Source of the DNA: Alloalcanivorax profundimaris
Lineage (GTDB): Bacteria > Pseudomonadota > Gammaproteobacteria > Pseudomonadales > Alcanivoracaceae
DNA length: 64,000 bases
Assembly: GCF_015265435.1 (NCBI RefSeq)
Contig: NZ_JABJWH010000006.1
Span: forward strand, 1 to 64,000
Reading direction: 5' to 3'
The translations under genes and the position numbers were made by a program. Shown in pieces: positions 19,630-28,730 of the stretch. The notes beneath the pieces are model-generated. The model had not been told where the DNA came from and searched no databases. It was given only the letters and a program-made list of their open reading frames with translations. Numbering within the stretch: position 1 is the stretch's first letter; every line of letters starts with the position of its first letter.

Positions 19630-21114
19630 ATGAAACGCTTTTTGCTTGCCGGCTTGCTGTCGACCGCCGCCCTGCTGGGCGCCTGCGGGCCGGAGCAACT
19701 GCCGGGGGATTACCGCCTGCCGGATGGCGCGGTCTACGACGGCGCGCTGCGCGACGACCTGTTCCACGGTGAAGGCACCCTGACCTGGCCGGACGGCCGC
19801 GTCTACCAGGGGCAATTCGTGGACGGCGTGATGCAGGGCCAGGGCCGCTACCAGTACGCCGACGGCTGCGTTTACGAGGGCGCGTTCGAGAACGGCCTGC
19901 CCAACGGCGAGGGACGCTATGAATGCGAGGACGGCACCGTCTACGCGGGCACCTTCGCTGGCGGCGACCCGGTACGCGGCGAGGTGGCGTTCGCCGACGC
20001 CGGGCGCTACCAGGGGGAACTGCGCGACTGGCAGCCCCACGGCGAGGGCACCTGGACCGGCGCCGGCGGCCAGGTCTACCGCGGCACCTTCGAGCGCGGC
20101 GAGATCGTCGAGGGCCGCTACGAGAACGACGACGGCCTGATCTACGAGGGCGGTTTCCAGAACTGGCTGTTCCACGGCCAGGGCACGTTGACCCGCCCGG
20201 ACGGCGAGGTCCGCAAGGGCCGCTTCCGCTTCGGCAACGCCAGTGGCCCGGGTCAACGCATCACCCTGGACCAGGACGGCGAACGGGTCAGCGAGCGCGG
20301 CTTCTTCACTCACGGCGATTTCTTCGAGCAGGAAAACGGTTACCAGGAGCGGCGCCGGCGCCGCGCCGAGCGGGTCGAGCAACGGCTGTATTCCGAGGAG
20401 CGCCGTCTACAGCGGGCGTTCGCCGCGCTGGTGCCGCAGAAAGCCGGGCAGCGCGATGTCTACGTACTGGTGGTGGGCGGTGACGGGCGTGAGGGGGTGT
20501 TCGCCCGGGAAAGTCAGTGGGTGGCGGAGCGCCTCGGGGAGCGCTGGTCGAGCCTGGGGCACCGGCTGGTGCTGGCCAACGGTGACGGCAGCGGCGCGCC
20601 CTTGGCCACCCTCACCAGCCTGCGGGAGAGCCTGATCACCCTGGGCAATACCCTGGACCCGGAGGAAGACCTGCTGTTCGTGCACCTGGTCAGCCACGGC
20701 GGCAGCGAGGGCGACCTGGTGCTGGCGCAGCCGGGGCTGTCCCTCAACGATCTGACCCCGGACCGCTTCGGCCAATGGCTCGACGAGGCGGGCATCGGTT
20801 ATCTGTGGCTGGTGGTGTCCGCCTGTTACTCCGGTCAATGGGTGGATCCCCTGGCGGAGCGGCGCCGCATGATCTTCACCGCCGCCGCCGCGGACCGCAC
20901 CTCCTTCGGCTGCAGCGACGACTCCGAGCGCACCTGGTTCAGCGAAGCGCTCTATGGCGACGCCCTGGACAATCCGGGGCCGGATCAGCCCAAGGCCCTG
21001 TTCAAAGCCGCCCGCGCCCGGGTCGATAGCATGGAAACGGAGCAGGGCATCGAGGAAGGTCAGCGTTCGCTGCCCCGGGCCTGGTTCGGCCCGGCCTTCC
21101 TGGATTGGTGGTAG
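19630..21114 (+). CDS. MORN-repeat lipoprotein with C13 (caspase-like) peptidase domain
   Basis: 494 residues. A lipoprotein signal ends L-L-G-A-C with Cys19 as lipid site. Residues about 30-200 hold six to seven MORN repeats (pattern Y-x-G-x-F/L-x-x-G-x-x-H-G-x-G-T). After a charged helical linker (about 238-265), residues 275-494 form a peptidase C13-like domain with the His in V-S-H-G-G (His356) and the Cys in S-A-C-Y-S-G (Cys399), the caspase-fold dyad. It is expected at the outer membrane or periplasm. MORN repeats often bind lipids or proteins, so the repeats may position the protease. Substrate unknown. Codon use matches the surrounding core genes. Confidence 0.85.
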   Translation: MKRFLLAGLLSTAALLGACGPEQLPGDYRLPDGAVYDGALRDDLFHGEGTLTWPDGRVYQGQFVDGVMQGQGRYQYADGCVYEGAFENGLPNGEGRYECEDGTVYAGTFAGGDPVRGEVAFADAGRYQGELRDWQPHGEGTWTGAGGQVYRGTFERGEIVEGRYENDDGLIYEGGFQNWLFHGQGTLTRPDGEVRKGRFRFGNASGPGQRITLDQDGERVSERGFFTHGDFFEQENGYQERRRRRAERVEQRLYSEERRLQRAFAALVPQKAGQRDVYVLVVGGDGREGVFARESQWVAERLGERWSSLGHRLVLANGDGSGAPLATLTSLRESLITLGNTLDPEEDLLFVHLVSHGGSEGDLVLAQPGLSLNDLTPDRFGQWLDEAGIGYLWLVVSACYSGQWVDPLAERRRMIFTAAAADRTSFGCSDDSERTWFSEALYGDALDNPGPDQPKALFKAARARVDSMETEQGIEEGQRSLPRAWFGPAFLDWW

Positions 21115-21193
21115 CGGAGGGCCAAAGGTCAAGCGTTTTGCGTTATCCTTGCGGATTGCGTTTTATCGCTCTCATTGGCATTCGAGGCTGTTC

Positions 21194-22408
21194 ATGTCCC
21201 CTTCTTCCCAGGCTCCCGGCGCGTTGCGCCGGGCCGGGCCCCTTCTGGTCTTTCTGGCCGCTCTGATTCTGCTGGCCGCCAATCTGCGCACTGGCATCGT
21301 GGTGATCGGCCCCCTGGCCGACGGCATCGGCGACGACCTGCGCCTGGACGGCGTGGCCCTGGGGTTGCTCACCAGCCTGCCGCTGTTGTGCTTCGCGGCG
21401 TTGTCCCTGTTCGCTCCGCGCCTGGGCGAGCGGCTGGGGCTGGAGCGGGCCCTGTTGCTGGCGCTGTGGGTTCTGCTGGCGGGGCTGACGTTGCGGGTGC
21501 CGGGGAACTACGGGCTGATGCTGGCGGGCACGCTGATGATGGGCGCCGCCATCGCGGTGATGAACGTGCTGACGCCGGGCCTGGTACGCCAGCGTTTCCC
21601 GCACCGGGTGGCGGCGGTCACCGCCCTGTATTCGGTGGTGATGGCCTGCGGCGCCTCGGCGGCGGCGGCGTTCGCGGTGCCGGTGCGCGACCATTTCGGC
21701 GGCGACTGGCGTTACCCCCTGGCGGCCAGCGCTCTGGTGGCGCTGCTGGGGGCGCTGGCCTGGCTGCCCATGCTGCGCCGGCGGCCGGCGCAGCGGGTGC
21801 TGGCCACCACCCGGCCCACCTTGTGGCGCCAGCGCGACGCCTGGGTGCTGAGCCTGTTCTTCGGTTGCCAGAGCCTGCTGTTCTATACGCTGACCGCCTG
21901 GCTGGCCAAATTCTTCGTCGACGCCGGCACCGGCGAGGCGGAGGCCGGCCGATTGCTGACCCTGTTCACCCTCAGCGGCATGCCCGCCAACTTCGTGGCG
22001 CCGCTGTTGTTCGCCCTGTTCCGGCGCCGCCGCCGGATGGCCATGGCGCTGATGCAGGTGCTGCCCCTGGCCGGCATGGTGGGGTTGCTGGTGGCGCCGT
22101 TGAGCGCGCCGGTGCTGTGGGTGGTGCTGCTGGGCGTGGGCCAGGGCTGCATGATCGCCCTGGGGCTGACGCTGATCGCCGTGCGCGGGGCGGACGCCCG
22201 GGTGTCCGCCGGGCTCTCCGGCATGTGCCAGTCGCTGGGCTATCTGCTGTCCGCCAGCGGCCCGGTGACCCTGGGCGCGCTCTATGACGTGTCCGGCGCC
22301 TGGCTGATCCCCATGGGGCTGTTGATGGCCATCACGGTGGTGCAGGCGGTATCCGGGGTGTACGCCGCCGAAGGCGCCCCGGTCCGGGCCGACCGGGACG
22401 CGTCCTAA
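21194..22408 (+). CDS. MFS transporter, CynX/NimT family
   Basis: 404-residue inner-membrane carrier with about 12 hydrophobic helices. The opening A-A-N-L-R-T-G-I-V-V-I-G-P-L and L-G-L-L-T-S-L-P-L-L-C-F are typical of the cyanate/2-nitroimidazole (CynX/NimT) branch. The cargo cannot be predicted; no cyn or nitroimidazole gene is near. The ATG at 21194 is chosen because residues upstream in frame run back into the preceding gene. The 3' end overlaps darP by four bases on the opposite strand. Confidence 0.87.
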   Translation: MSPSSQAPGALRRAGPLLVFLAALILLAANLRTGIVVIGPLADGIGDDLRLDGVALGLLTSLPLLCFAALSLFAPRLGERLGLERALLLALWVLLAGLTLRVPGNYGLMLAGTLMMGAAIAVMNVLTPGLVRQRFPHRVAAVTALYSVVMACGASAAAAFAVPVRDHFGGDWRYPLAASALVALLGALAWLPMLRRRPAQRVLATTRPTLWRQRDAWVLSLFFGCQSLLFYTLTAWLAKFFVDAGTGEAEAGRLLTLFTLSGMPANFVAPLLFALFRRRRRMAMALMQVLPLAGMVGLLVAPLSAPVLWVVLLGVGQGCMIALGLTLIAVRGADARVSAGLSGMCQSLGYLLSASGPVTLGALYDVSGAWLIPMGLLMAITVVQAVSGVYAAEGAPVRADRDAS

Positions 22409-22944
22409 TACAGGGCGGCGTTCTTTTCCAGCTCGTTCAACAGACCCTGGAACCGTTTGCGCTCCCGCTTCAGGCGCGCGCGCTGGTCGGCGCCGGCCTC
22501 GGCGAGATCGCCTTCCGGGCGCGCCTTGATCAGATTGCGCGCCTGGTTGCGCAGGGTCTGACGGTCCGCTTCCGGATAGAACTCCAGAATCCGCTGCAGC
22601 AGCGGTTCCGCGTCCCGGGGGCCGGGGCAGGCCAGGATCTGTTCGGTCCATTGCTGGAGGCGCTGTTGGCGCACCGGGTCGGTGAGGGTGTCCAGGGCGG
22701 TGAGCAGGCTGTCGGTGTCGCCGTCGCTGATCAGACGGCCCACGTACAGCGCGTGCCGGCGGCGCGCGTCCGGATGGTTGATGCGGCGCGCTTCCTCCAG
22801 GGCCGCGCGCAGGGCGTCGCTGAGCGGCAGGCGGGCCTGCTGGCCGGCCTTGAGGTCCATGATTTTCAGGCCGACGTCCTGCAAGTCCTGCATTTCCAGC
22901 TTGCGGCGTGTCTTGCTCGGCAGGGGATCGTTATACTCGGTCAT
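22405..22944 (-). CDS. darP: Ribosome biogenesis factor DarP (YjgA, DUF615)
   Basis: 179-residue, highly charged protein of the YjgA family, which promotes late assembly of the peptidyl transferase centre in the 50S subunit. S-K-T-R-R-K-L-E-M near the start and the helical, Arg/Glu-rich body are characteristic. It diverges from pmbA across about 31 bases, the same arrangement as in many gammaproteobacteria, so the two promoters must overlap; a TTATACT-like -10 element lies there. Confidence 0.92.
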   Translation of the reverse strand: MTEYNDPLPSKTRRKLEMQDLQDVGLKIMDLKAGQQARLPLSDALRAALEEARRINHPDARRRHALYVGRLISDGDTDSLLTALDTLTDPVRQQRLQQWTEQILACPGPRDAEPLLQRILEFYPEADRQTLRNQARNLIKARPEGDLAEAGADQRARLKRERKRFQGLLNELEKNAALY

Positions 22945-22975
22945 ATCGTCAACGCGGAAGAGAAAACCCTATTTT

Positions 22976-24331
22976 ATGTCCGAAAACGCCAGCGCGACAG
23001 CCGATCTCGGCCCCAACAACCTGGGCGCCGCCCGGGACATCGTGGCCCGGGTCCTCGAGGAAGCCAAACGCCAGGGCGCCAGCGCCGCCGAGGCGCGGCT
23101 GAGTTTGTCCCAGGGCCTGTCCGTGGACGCCCGCCTGGGCGAGGTGGAAACGGTGGAGTTTCACCGCGACCGGGGCCTGGGGGTGACGGTGTTCTTCGGC
23201 CAGCGCAAGGGCCAGGCGAGCACCTCCGACGACAGCCCGGAGAGCCTGCGCGACGCCGTGGCCGCCGCCTGCGCCATCGCCCGTCACACCGAGGAGGACC
23301 CGTTCGCCGGTCTGGCGGCGCCGGACCAGCTGGCCGTCGACAGCCCGGACCTGGATCTCTATCACCCTTGGGCGCTGACCACCGAGCAGGCCATCGAGGA
23401 GGCCCTGCGCTGTGAAAACGTGGCCCGGGACGATCCGCGCATCGTCAATTCCGAGGGCGCCTCGGTGAGCACCGGCACCAGCCTCCAGGTGCTGGGTAAC
23501 AGCGCCGGTTTCCTGCAGGGCTACGTGGGCACTTTCCATTCCCGGGGCTGCGCCGTGGTGGCCGAGGACGACAACGGCATGCAGCGGGACTTCTGGTTCG
23601 ACGGCGGCCGCCGCGCCGACCGGCTGGCCGGCCCGGAAGCGGTGGGCGAAGCCGCCCGCCGCCGCACCCTGGCCCGGCTCGGCGCCGAGGTGCCGGCCAC
23701 CGGTCAGGTGCCGGTGCTGCTGTCGCCGGAGATCGCCGCCTCCCTGCTCGGCCATTTCGTATCGGCGATCAGCGGCGGCCTGCTGTACCGGCGCGCGTCC
23801 TTCCTGGGCGAGCGCCTGGGCGAGCGCCTGTTCCCCGCCGGCATCGACATTCGCGAGCGGCCCCGGCTGCCCGGCGGCAACGGTTCATCGGCGTTCGACG
23901 CCGACGGTCTGCCGACCCGCGATCAGGCCTTCGTGGAGGACGGCGTGCTGCGCCGCTACGCACTCGGGCTGTACGCGTCGCGCCGTCTGGACATGGCGCC
24001 CACCGGCAACGGCGGCGGCGTGCGCAATCTGACCATCAGCGACACCGGCGAGGACCAGGCGGCGCTGATGCGGCGCATGGGCACCGGCGTGCTGGTCACG
24101 GAGGTAATGGGGCAGGGCGTCAATCTGGTCACCGGCGATTATTCCCGGGGCGCCGCGGGTTTCTGGATTGAGAACGGTGTCATACAGAAGCCACTGCAAG
24201 AGTTTACCATTGCCGGAAATCTGGGGGAGATGTTCGCCGGCATCCAAGGCAGTGGCACGGATGTGGACCGGCGTGGGAATATTGCCTCCGGATCCTTGTT
24301 GCTGGCGCCCATGAAGGTCGCCGGCGTTTGA
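22976..24331 (+). CDS. pmbA: Metalloprotease PmbA/TldE
   Basis: 451-residue partner of TldD. It has the PmbA/TldE body without the HExxxH zinc motif, consistent with its non-catalytic role in the heterodimer. N-terminal strands (EARLSLSQGLSVDARLGEVE area) and the C-terminal G-N-L-G-E-M-F-A-G-I are family marks. The start MSENASATADLG at 22976 fits the divergent darP arrangement; upstream in-frame residues overlap darP. With tldD at 17670-19136 both subunits are encoded in this window. Confidence 0.95.
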   Translation: MSENASATADLGPNNLGAARDIVARVLEEAKRQGASAAEARLSLSQGLSVDARLGEVETVEFHRDRGLGVTVFFGQRKGQASTSDDSPESLRDAVAAACAIARHTEEDPFAGLAAPDQLAVDSPDLDLYHPWALTTEQAIEEALRCENVARDDPRIVNSEGASVSTGTSLQVLGNSAGFLQGYVGTFHSRGCAVVAEDDNGMQRDFWFDGGRRADRLAGPEAVGEAARRRTLARLGAEVPATGQVPVLLSPEIAASLLGHFVSAISGGLLYRRASFLGERLGERLFPAGIDIRERPRLPGGNGSSAFDADGLPTRDQAFVEDGVLRRYALGLYASRRLDMAPTGNGGGVRNLTISDTGEDQAALMRRMGTGVLVTEVMGQGVNLVTGDYSRGAAGFWIENGVIQKPLQEFTIAGNLGEMFAGIQGSGTDVDRRGNIASGSLLLAPMKVAGV

Positions 24332-24373
24332 TCGTTTTAATTCAGACCTTTTGTGAAATAAGGGAAGCTATCC

Positions 24374-25174
24374 ATGAGCGACGACGTAAACCCGTATCAA
24401 CAGCCTGAAGCCGACGTGGTGAAGGAAACACCGGCGGCCGGCGCCTTGACCCTGGGCGGCCCCAACAAGGTCTCCGTGGGCGAGGCGGTGGGCTGGATCG
24501 GCGACGGCATGAAGATGCTCAGCGGCCACTGGGGCGTGGTGATCGGGGCGCTGCTGGTGACCTTCGTGATCACCATGGTGCTGCAGTTCATTCCCTTCAT
24601 CGGGCCGCTGGCGCAGCCGTTCCTGATGGTGCTGTTGTACGGCGGCATGGTGAAGATGTTCCACCGCATCGACACCAGCAACCAGTCCGAGTTCGCCGAC
24701 CTGTTCGCCGGCTTTTCCGAGCGCACCGGCCCGCTGGTCCTGCTGGCGCTGGCGCAACTGGGTGTGTACGTGGTGTTCGGCCTGCTGATCGCCGGCATGG
24801 CGCTGATGTTCGCCGGCGCCGGTGCCTTCTCCGCGTCCCAGGGCATGGACCCGGCGATGATGAACGGCGGTCTGAGCGCCGGCCTGTTGCTCCTGGTGCC
24901 GGTGTTCCTGGTGCTCACCGTGCTGGTGGCTTTCCTGTTCTACTTCACCGTGCCTCTGGTGATGCTGACCGACCTGGGTCCGGGCAAGGCCATGGCGCTG
25001 AGCTTCAAGGCCTGCCTGCGTAACCTGCTGCCGATGATCGTGTACGGCATCGTGGCGGTGGTGATCGTCTTCGTGTCGGCCCTGCCGTTCCTGCTGGGCT
25101 GGCTGTTCGTGATGCCGATCATGGCCGGCGCCTATTACCTGTCCTTCAAGCAAGTGCTCACCGAGCAGGCCTGA
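24374..25174 (+). CDS. BPSS1780-family polytopic membrane protein
   Basis: 266 residues. A short cytoplasmic N-terminus starting D-V-N-P-Y-Q-Q-P is followed by about six membrane helices. The segment F-A-D-L-F-A-G-F-S-E-R-T-G-P-L is repeated nearly exactly in the next gene (F-G-D-L-F-V-G-F-S-R-R-T-G-P-L), so the two are tandem paralogues. The family is of unknown function in the inner membrane. It follows pmbA by 42 bases and may be co-transcribed. Confidence 0.8.
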   Translation: MSDDVNPYQQPEADVVKETPAAGALTLGGPNKVSVGEAVGWIGDGMKMLSGHWGVVIGALLVTFVITMVLQFIPFIGPLAQPFLMVLLYGGMVKMFHRIDTSNQSEFADLFAGFSERTGPLVLLALAQLGVYVVFGLLIAGMALMFAGAGAFSASQGMDPAMMNGGLSAGLLLLVPVFLVLTVLVAFLFYFTVPLVMLTDLGPGKAMALSFKACLRNLLPMIVYGIVAVVIVFVSALPFLLGWLFVMPIMAGAYYLSFKQVLTEQA

Positions 25175-25187
25175 AGGCACGGCCATC

Positions 25188-26135
25188 ATGGACCCGACCA
25201 ATCCCTATCAGGGCCCGGCCAGTGATCCGCTGCCCCCGGGCCCGGGACCGGAAATCGTCGGCGTGGCCCGCCGGCGCCCGGCCGGCCACGGCTGGCTGTG
25301 GTGGAAGCGTGCCTGGCGGCTGACCGCCGCCAACCGGGTGCTGTGGACCCTGGCGTTGCTGGTGTTCATGGCGGTGCTGATGGGCGTCAGTCTGGTGGGC
25401 GTGTTCGTGCCGGTGCTCGGCAACTTCGCGCCCACGCTGCTGGGCCCGGTGCTGAGCGCCGGGCTGATGCAACTGGCCTGGCGCCGCTGGCACGACGAGG
25501 AGTTCGATTTCGGCGACCTGTTCGTGGGCTTTTCCCGGCGCACCGGGCCGCTGTTCCTGGCGGGCCTGGTGCAGGTGGGGCTGCAGATCGTGTTCACCCT
25601 GCTCATGGTGGTTTTGACGCTGGCCCTGTATGGCGGTGAAATCGCGGCGCTGTTTTCCGCCAGCCTGGGTGGTGATCCGCTGGACCCCGGGGCCATGGCC
25701 GGCATCGGCGGCATGAGCATGATCAAGGCGCTGCTGCTGGGTTTGGTGATCGTCAGCCTGTCGCTGCCCTACATGGCGCTGATCTGGTTCCAGGCGCCGC
25801 TGGTGCTGTTCGGCGAGCGCAACGGCCTGGTGGCGATCAAGGAAAGCCTGGTGGCGGTGCTGCGCAACTGGCGGCCGATGCTCTGGTACGGCCTGATCCC
25901 GCTGCTGGTGCTGGGCGTGCTGGCGGCGCTGGTGGCCGTGTTACTGGCTCTGGCGGGCATGCTGTTCGGGCCCGACAGCCTGGCCATGATGCTGGTGGGC
26001 CTGCTGATGGTCCTGGCCACTCTGGTGGTGATACTGTTCCTGATGGCGGTGTCCACGGTGTCCGTGTACGCCTCGTTCCGCGACATCTTCGGGGTCGCCG
26101 ACGACGAACCGGACACCACGCCGGATCTGGTCTGA
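25188..26135 (+). CDS. BPSS1780-family membrane protein, tandem paralogue
   Basis: 315 residues, begins D-P-T-N-P-Y-Q-G-P, with six or so hydrophobic helices. It shares the N-P-Y-Q start and the D-L-F-x-G-F-S-x-R-T-G-P-L segment with the protein before it, but has longer loops and an extra cytoplasmic basic stretch (RRRPAGHGWLWWKRAW). The genes are 13 bases apart and probably form one transcript. They may work as a heteromeric pair; the function is unknown. It ends six bases before the mgtE stop, tail to tail. Confidence 0.78.
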   Translation: MDPTNPYQGPASDPLPPGPGPEIVGVARRRPAGHGWLWWKRAWRLTAANRVLWTLALLVFMAVLMGVSLVGVFVPVLGNFAPTLLGPVLSAGLMQLAWRRWHDEEFDFGDLFVGFSRRTGPLFLAGLVQVGLQIVFTLLMVVLTLALYGGEIAALFSASLGGDPLDPGAMAGIGGMSMIKALLLGLVIVSLSLPYMALIWFQAPLVLFGERNGLVAIKESLVAVLRNWRPMLWYGLIPLLVLGVLAALVAVLLALAGMLFGPDSLAMMLVGLLMVLATLVVILFLMAVSTVSVYASFRDIFGVADDEPDTTPDLV

Positions 26136-26141
26136 CCGGCT

Positions 26142-27503
26142 TCAGCTCAGCAACTGGGCGTAGAGCAGCGTCGCCAGCCCGAGAAAGGCCATGAAACCGA
26201 CGATGTCGGTGACCGTGGTCAGCACCACCGACCCGGCCAGCGCCGGGTCGATCCCCATCTTCTTCATCACCATCGGAATCAGCGCCCCGGCGCCGGCCGC
26301 CACCACCAGGTTGAGCACCATGGCCGAGGCGATGATGCCGCCCAGGCTGGGGTTGTCGAACCACAGCGCCGCGGTGGTGCCGATCACCGCCGCCCACAGC
26401 AGGCCGTTGAGCGCCCCCACCGACAGTTCCTTGAACAGCAGATAACGGGTGTTGCCCGCCTGCACCTGGCCCAGGGCCATGGCGCGGATCACCAGGGTCA
26501 GCGTCTGGCTGCCGGCGATGCCGCCCATGCTGGCGACGATCGGCATCAGCACCGCCAGGGCCACCACTTTTTCCAGGGTGTCCTCGAACAGGCTGATCAC
26601 CGCCGAGGCGGCCAGGGCGGTGAGCAGGTTGATGCCCAGCCACAGGGCGCGGCGCCGGGCGGTCTGCCACACCGAGCCGAAGGTGTCCTCGTCCTCGTCC
26701 AGACCGGCCATGCCCATCAGGGAGTGGGCCGCTTCCTCGCGGATCACGTCCACCACGTCGTCAATGGTGATCCGGCCCACCAGCACGCCGTTGTCGTCCA
26801 CCACCGGGGCGGTCACCAGGTCGAGCCGTTCGAACAGCTTGGCCACGTCGTGCTCGGAGCGGTCGGCGGGGATCGCCTCCACGTCGGTGCGCATGGCCTC
26901 GCGCACCGTGGTGCCGGGGTCGGAGATCAGCACCTTGGTGAGCGGCAGCACGCCGACGAACTGATTCTTGCGGTTGACCACCAGCAGGTTGTCGGTGGTG
27001 TCGGGGATTTCGCCGCGGCGGCGCAGGTAGCGCTGCACCACCTCGAAGGTGATCTCCGGGCGCACCGTGATCACGTCCGTGTTCATCAGGCCGCCGGCGG
27101 TGTCCTCCGGGTAACTCATCACCTGTTCCAGGCGTTCCCGGTTCTGGGCGTCCAGGCCGGCCAGCACCTGGCTGGTGACCTGTTCGGGCAGCTCCTGGAG
27201 CAGGTCGGCCAGGTCGTCGGTGTCCAGGTCCTCGACCAGGGTCACCAGTTCTTCCGGCGGCAGGTCGCGCAGCAGCTCCACGCGCACTTCCTCGCCCAGG
27301 TACTGGAGCACCTCGGTTTCCTGCTCCTGGTTGAGCAGTTGCCAGAGGATTTCCCGCTCCCGGGGCGGGGACGATTCGATCAGGTGGGCGGCTTCCGCGC
27401 CGGGCAGGTTGTTGAGCAGCTGGCGCACCTGGGAAAAGGTGCCGCTGGCCAGGGCCCGGTTGACCGCTTTGAGATTGCGTTGATGCTGCGTTTTTTCCGA
27501 CAT
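26142..27503 (-). CDS. mgtE: Magnesium transporter MgtE
   Basis: 453-residue Mg2+ channel. An N-terminal superhelical domain rich in L-L/E-E pairs (about 1-130) precedes a tandem CBS pair (about 135-260, with T-V-R-P-E and V-V-D-D-N-G-V-L-V-G), a plug helix, and five membrane helices with P-I-V-A-S-M-G-G-I-A-G-S-Q (selectivity region). In the family the CBS and N domains close the pore when cytosolic Mg2+ is high. It lies downstream of npr but behind that gene's terminator, so it should have its own promoter in 27504-27564. Confidence 0.95.
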   Translation of the reverse strand: MSEKTQHQRNLKAVNRALASGTFSQVRQLLNNLPGAEAAHLIESSPPREREILWQLLNQEQETEVLQYLGEEVRVELLRDLPPEELVTLVEDLDTDDLADLLQELPEQVTSQVLAGLDAQNRERLEQVMSYPEDTAGGLMNTDVITVRPEITFEVVQRYLRRRGEIPDTTDNLLVVNRKNQFVGVLPLTKVLISDPGTTVREAMRTDVEAIPADRSEHDVAKLFERLDLVTAPVVDDNGVLVGRITIDDVVDVIREEAAHSLMGMAGLDEDEDTFGSVWQTARRRALWLGINLLTALAASAVISLFEDTLEKVVALAVLMPIVASMGGIAGSQTLTLVIRAMALGQVQAGNTRYLLFKELSVGALNGLLWAAVIGTTAALWFDNPSLGGIIASAMVLNLVVAAGAGALIPMVMKKMGIDPALAGSVVLTTVTDIVGFMAFLGLATLLYAQLLS

Positions 27504-27564
27504 GACCCCTCCTCGCCAACGGACAGTTTAACCCAGGCGTGATGACGGAAGGATCAAAGGATGC

Positions 27565-27589
27565 AAAAGCGGCCGCGGGATCGCGGCCG
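27565..27589 (-). terminator. Rho-independent terminator after npr
   Basis: Eight-bp perfect stem CGGCCGCG / CGCGGCCG around a four-base loop (27570-27589), followed on the minus strand by a short U-run (complement of AAAA at 27565-27568). It sits right after the npr stop and closes the rpoN-hpf-ptsN-rapZ-npr transcript. Confidence 0.75.
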
Positions 27590-27591
27590 GG

Positions 27592-27861
27592 TTATTCGCC
27601 TTCGTCGAACTTGCGCTCGAACAGGTCGGTGAGCTCGTCCATGGCCGGCGCTTCGTCGTCGCCGTCCACGCGCACGCGCAGTTCGGTGCCCTTGGCGGCG
27701 CCCAGGGTGAGCAGGCCCATGATGCTCTTGGCGTCGATGCGGCGCTCGCCGTGCATCACCTCGATGGCGCAGCTGTAGCGCGAGGCCACGCTCACCATCT
27801 TGGCGGCGGCGCGGGCGTGCAGGCCGAGCTTGTTGCTGATGGTCAGGTCCCGCTCGATCAT
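27592..27861 (-). CDS. ptsO: Nitrogen-PTS phosphocarrier NPr (HPr family)
   Basis: 89-residue HPr-fold protein. The phospho-accepting His15 lies in L-G-L-H-A-R-A-A and the regulatory S-I-M-G-L-L follows. It relays phosphate from EINtr to EIIANtr (ptsN, two genes upstream). Its ATG overlaps the rapZ stop by four bases, the standard gammaproteobacterial arrangement. Confidence 0.94.
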   Translation of the reverse strand: MIERDLTISNKLGLHARAAAKMVSVASRYSCAIEVMHGERRIDAKSIMGLLTLGAAKGTELRVRVDGDDEAPAMDELTDLFERKFDEGE

Positions 27862-28712
27862 CCGTCCAGCTCCCGGTGGCGCACGTGCAGGGGCACGCCC
27901 TCGTCGCGCAGGCGGTGGGCGAGCTGTTCGGTGATGTAGACCGAGCGGTGGCGGCCGCCGGTGCAGCCCACCGCCACGGTGACGTAGCTGCGGTCGTTGG
28001 CGCCGTAGGCCGGCAGCCAGCGGTCCAGGAAGTGAAAGATGTCGTCGAGCATGGTGTCGCTTTCCGGGTGGCCGCGCAGGAATTCCGCCACTTTCTCGTC
28101 GCGGCCGGTGAGCGGGCGCAGGTCGCCCTGCCAGTGCGGGTTGGGCAGGGCGCGCACGTCGAACACCAGGTCGGCGTCGTAGGGCAGGCCGTTCTTGTAG
28201 CCGAACGACTGGATCAGCAGCGACAGGCGCACGTCGCGGCGCGCCACCCGCTGGCGGATCAGGTTGCGCAGGGTGTGCACGTCCAGGTTACTGGTGTCGA
28301 TGACCAGATCGGCGAGCATGCGGATGTCGGCCAGCAGGCCGGCTTCCAGCTCGATGGCGTCGGCCAGGGTGCGCTCGTCACCGCTCAGCGGGTGACGCCG
28401 GCGGGTGGCGCTGAAGCGCTTTAGCAGGGTGGCCGGTTCCGCTTCCAGGAAGATGATCTCGGTGTCCAGCCGCTGCTGGCGCAGCTCCTCGATGATGCGG
28501 TTGAAGGCCAGCAGCTGGCGCGGCAGGTTGCGGGCGTCCACGCCCACGGCCACCCGTTCCAGGGCGTGTTCCTCGTTTTGCAGCTGGGCGGCGAGGGTGG
28601 GCAGCAGGCCCAGGGGCAGGTTGTCCACGCAGTAGTAGCCGTGGTCTTCCAGCGCCTGCAGGGCGGTGGTCTTGCCCGAGCCGGATCGGCCGCTGAGGAT
28701 GGTCAGTTTCAT
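27858..28712 (-). CDS. rapZ: RNase adapter RapZ
   Basis: 284 residues. A Walker A motif G-R-S-G-S-G-K-T-T at about 8-16 opens the N-terminal P-loop domain, and the C-terminal domain holds G-C-T-G-G-R-H-R-S-V. In enterobacteria RapZ presents the GlmZ small RNA to RNase E and so adjusts glucosamine-6-phosphate synthesis. Gene order ptsN-rapZ-npr is conserved. No glmY/glmZ is seen in the window. Confidence 0.95.
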   Translation of the reverse strand: MKLTILSGRSGSGKTTALQALEDHGYYCVDNLPLGLLPTLAAQLQNEEHALERVAVGVDARNLPRQLLAFNRIIEELRQQRLDTEIIFLEAEPATLLKRFSATRRRHPLSGDERTLADAIELEAGLLADIRMLADLVIDTSNLDVHTLRNLIRQRVARRDVRLSLLIQSFGYKNGLPYDADLVFDVRALPNPHWQGDLRPLTGRDEKVAEFLRGHPESDTMLDDIFHFLDRWLPAYGANDRSYVTVAVGCTGGRHRSVYITEQLAHRLRDEGVPLHVRHRELDG

Positions 28713-28730
28713 AAGGATCCGGTGGTGAGG

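Noticed and set aside
26142-26670. Frame joining the membrane paralogue region with the mgtE 3' end on the minus strand
   Set aside because: A shadow frame overlapping two supported genes.
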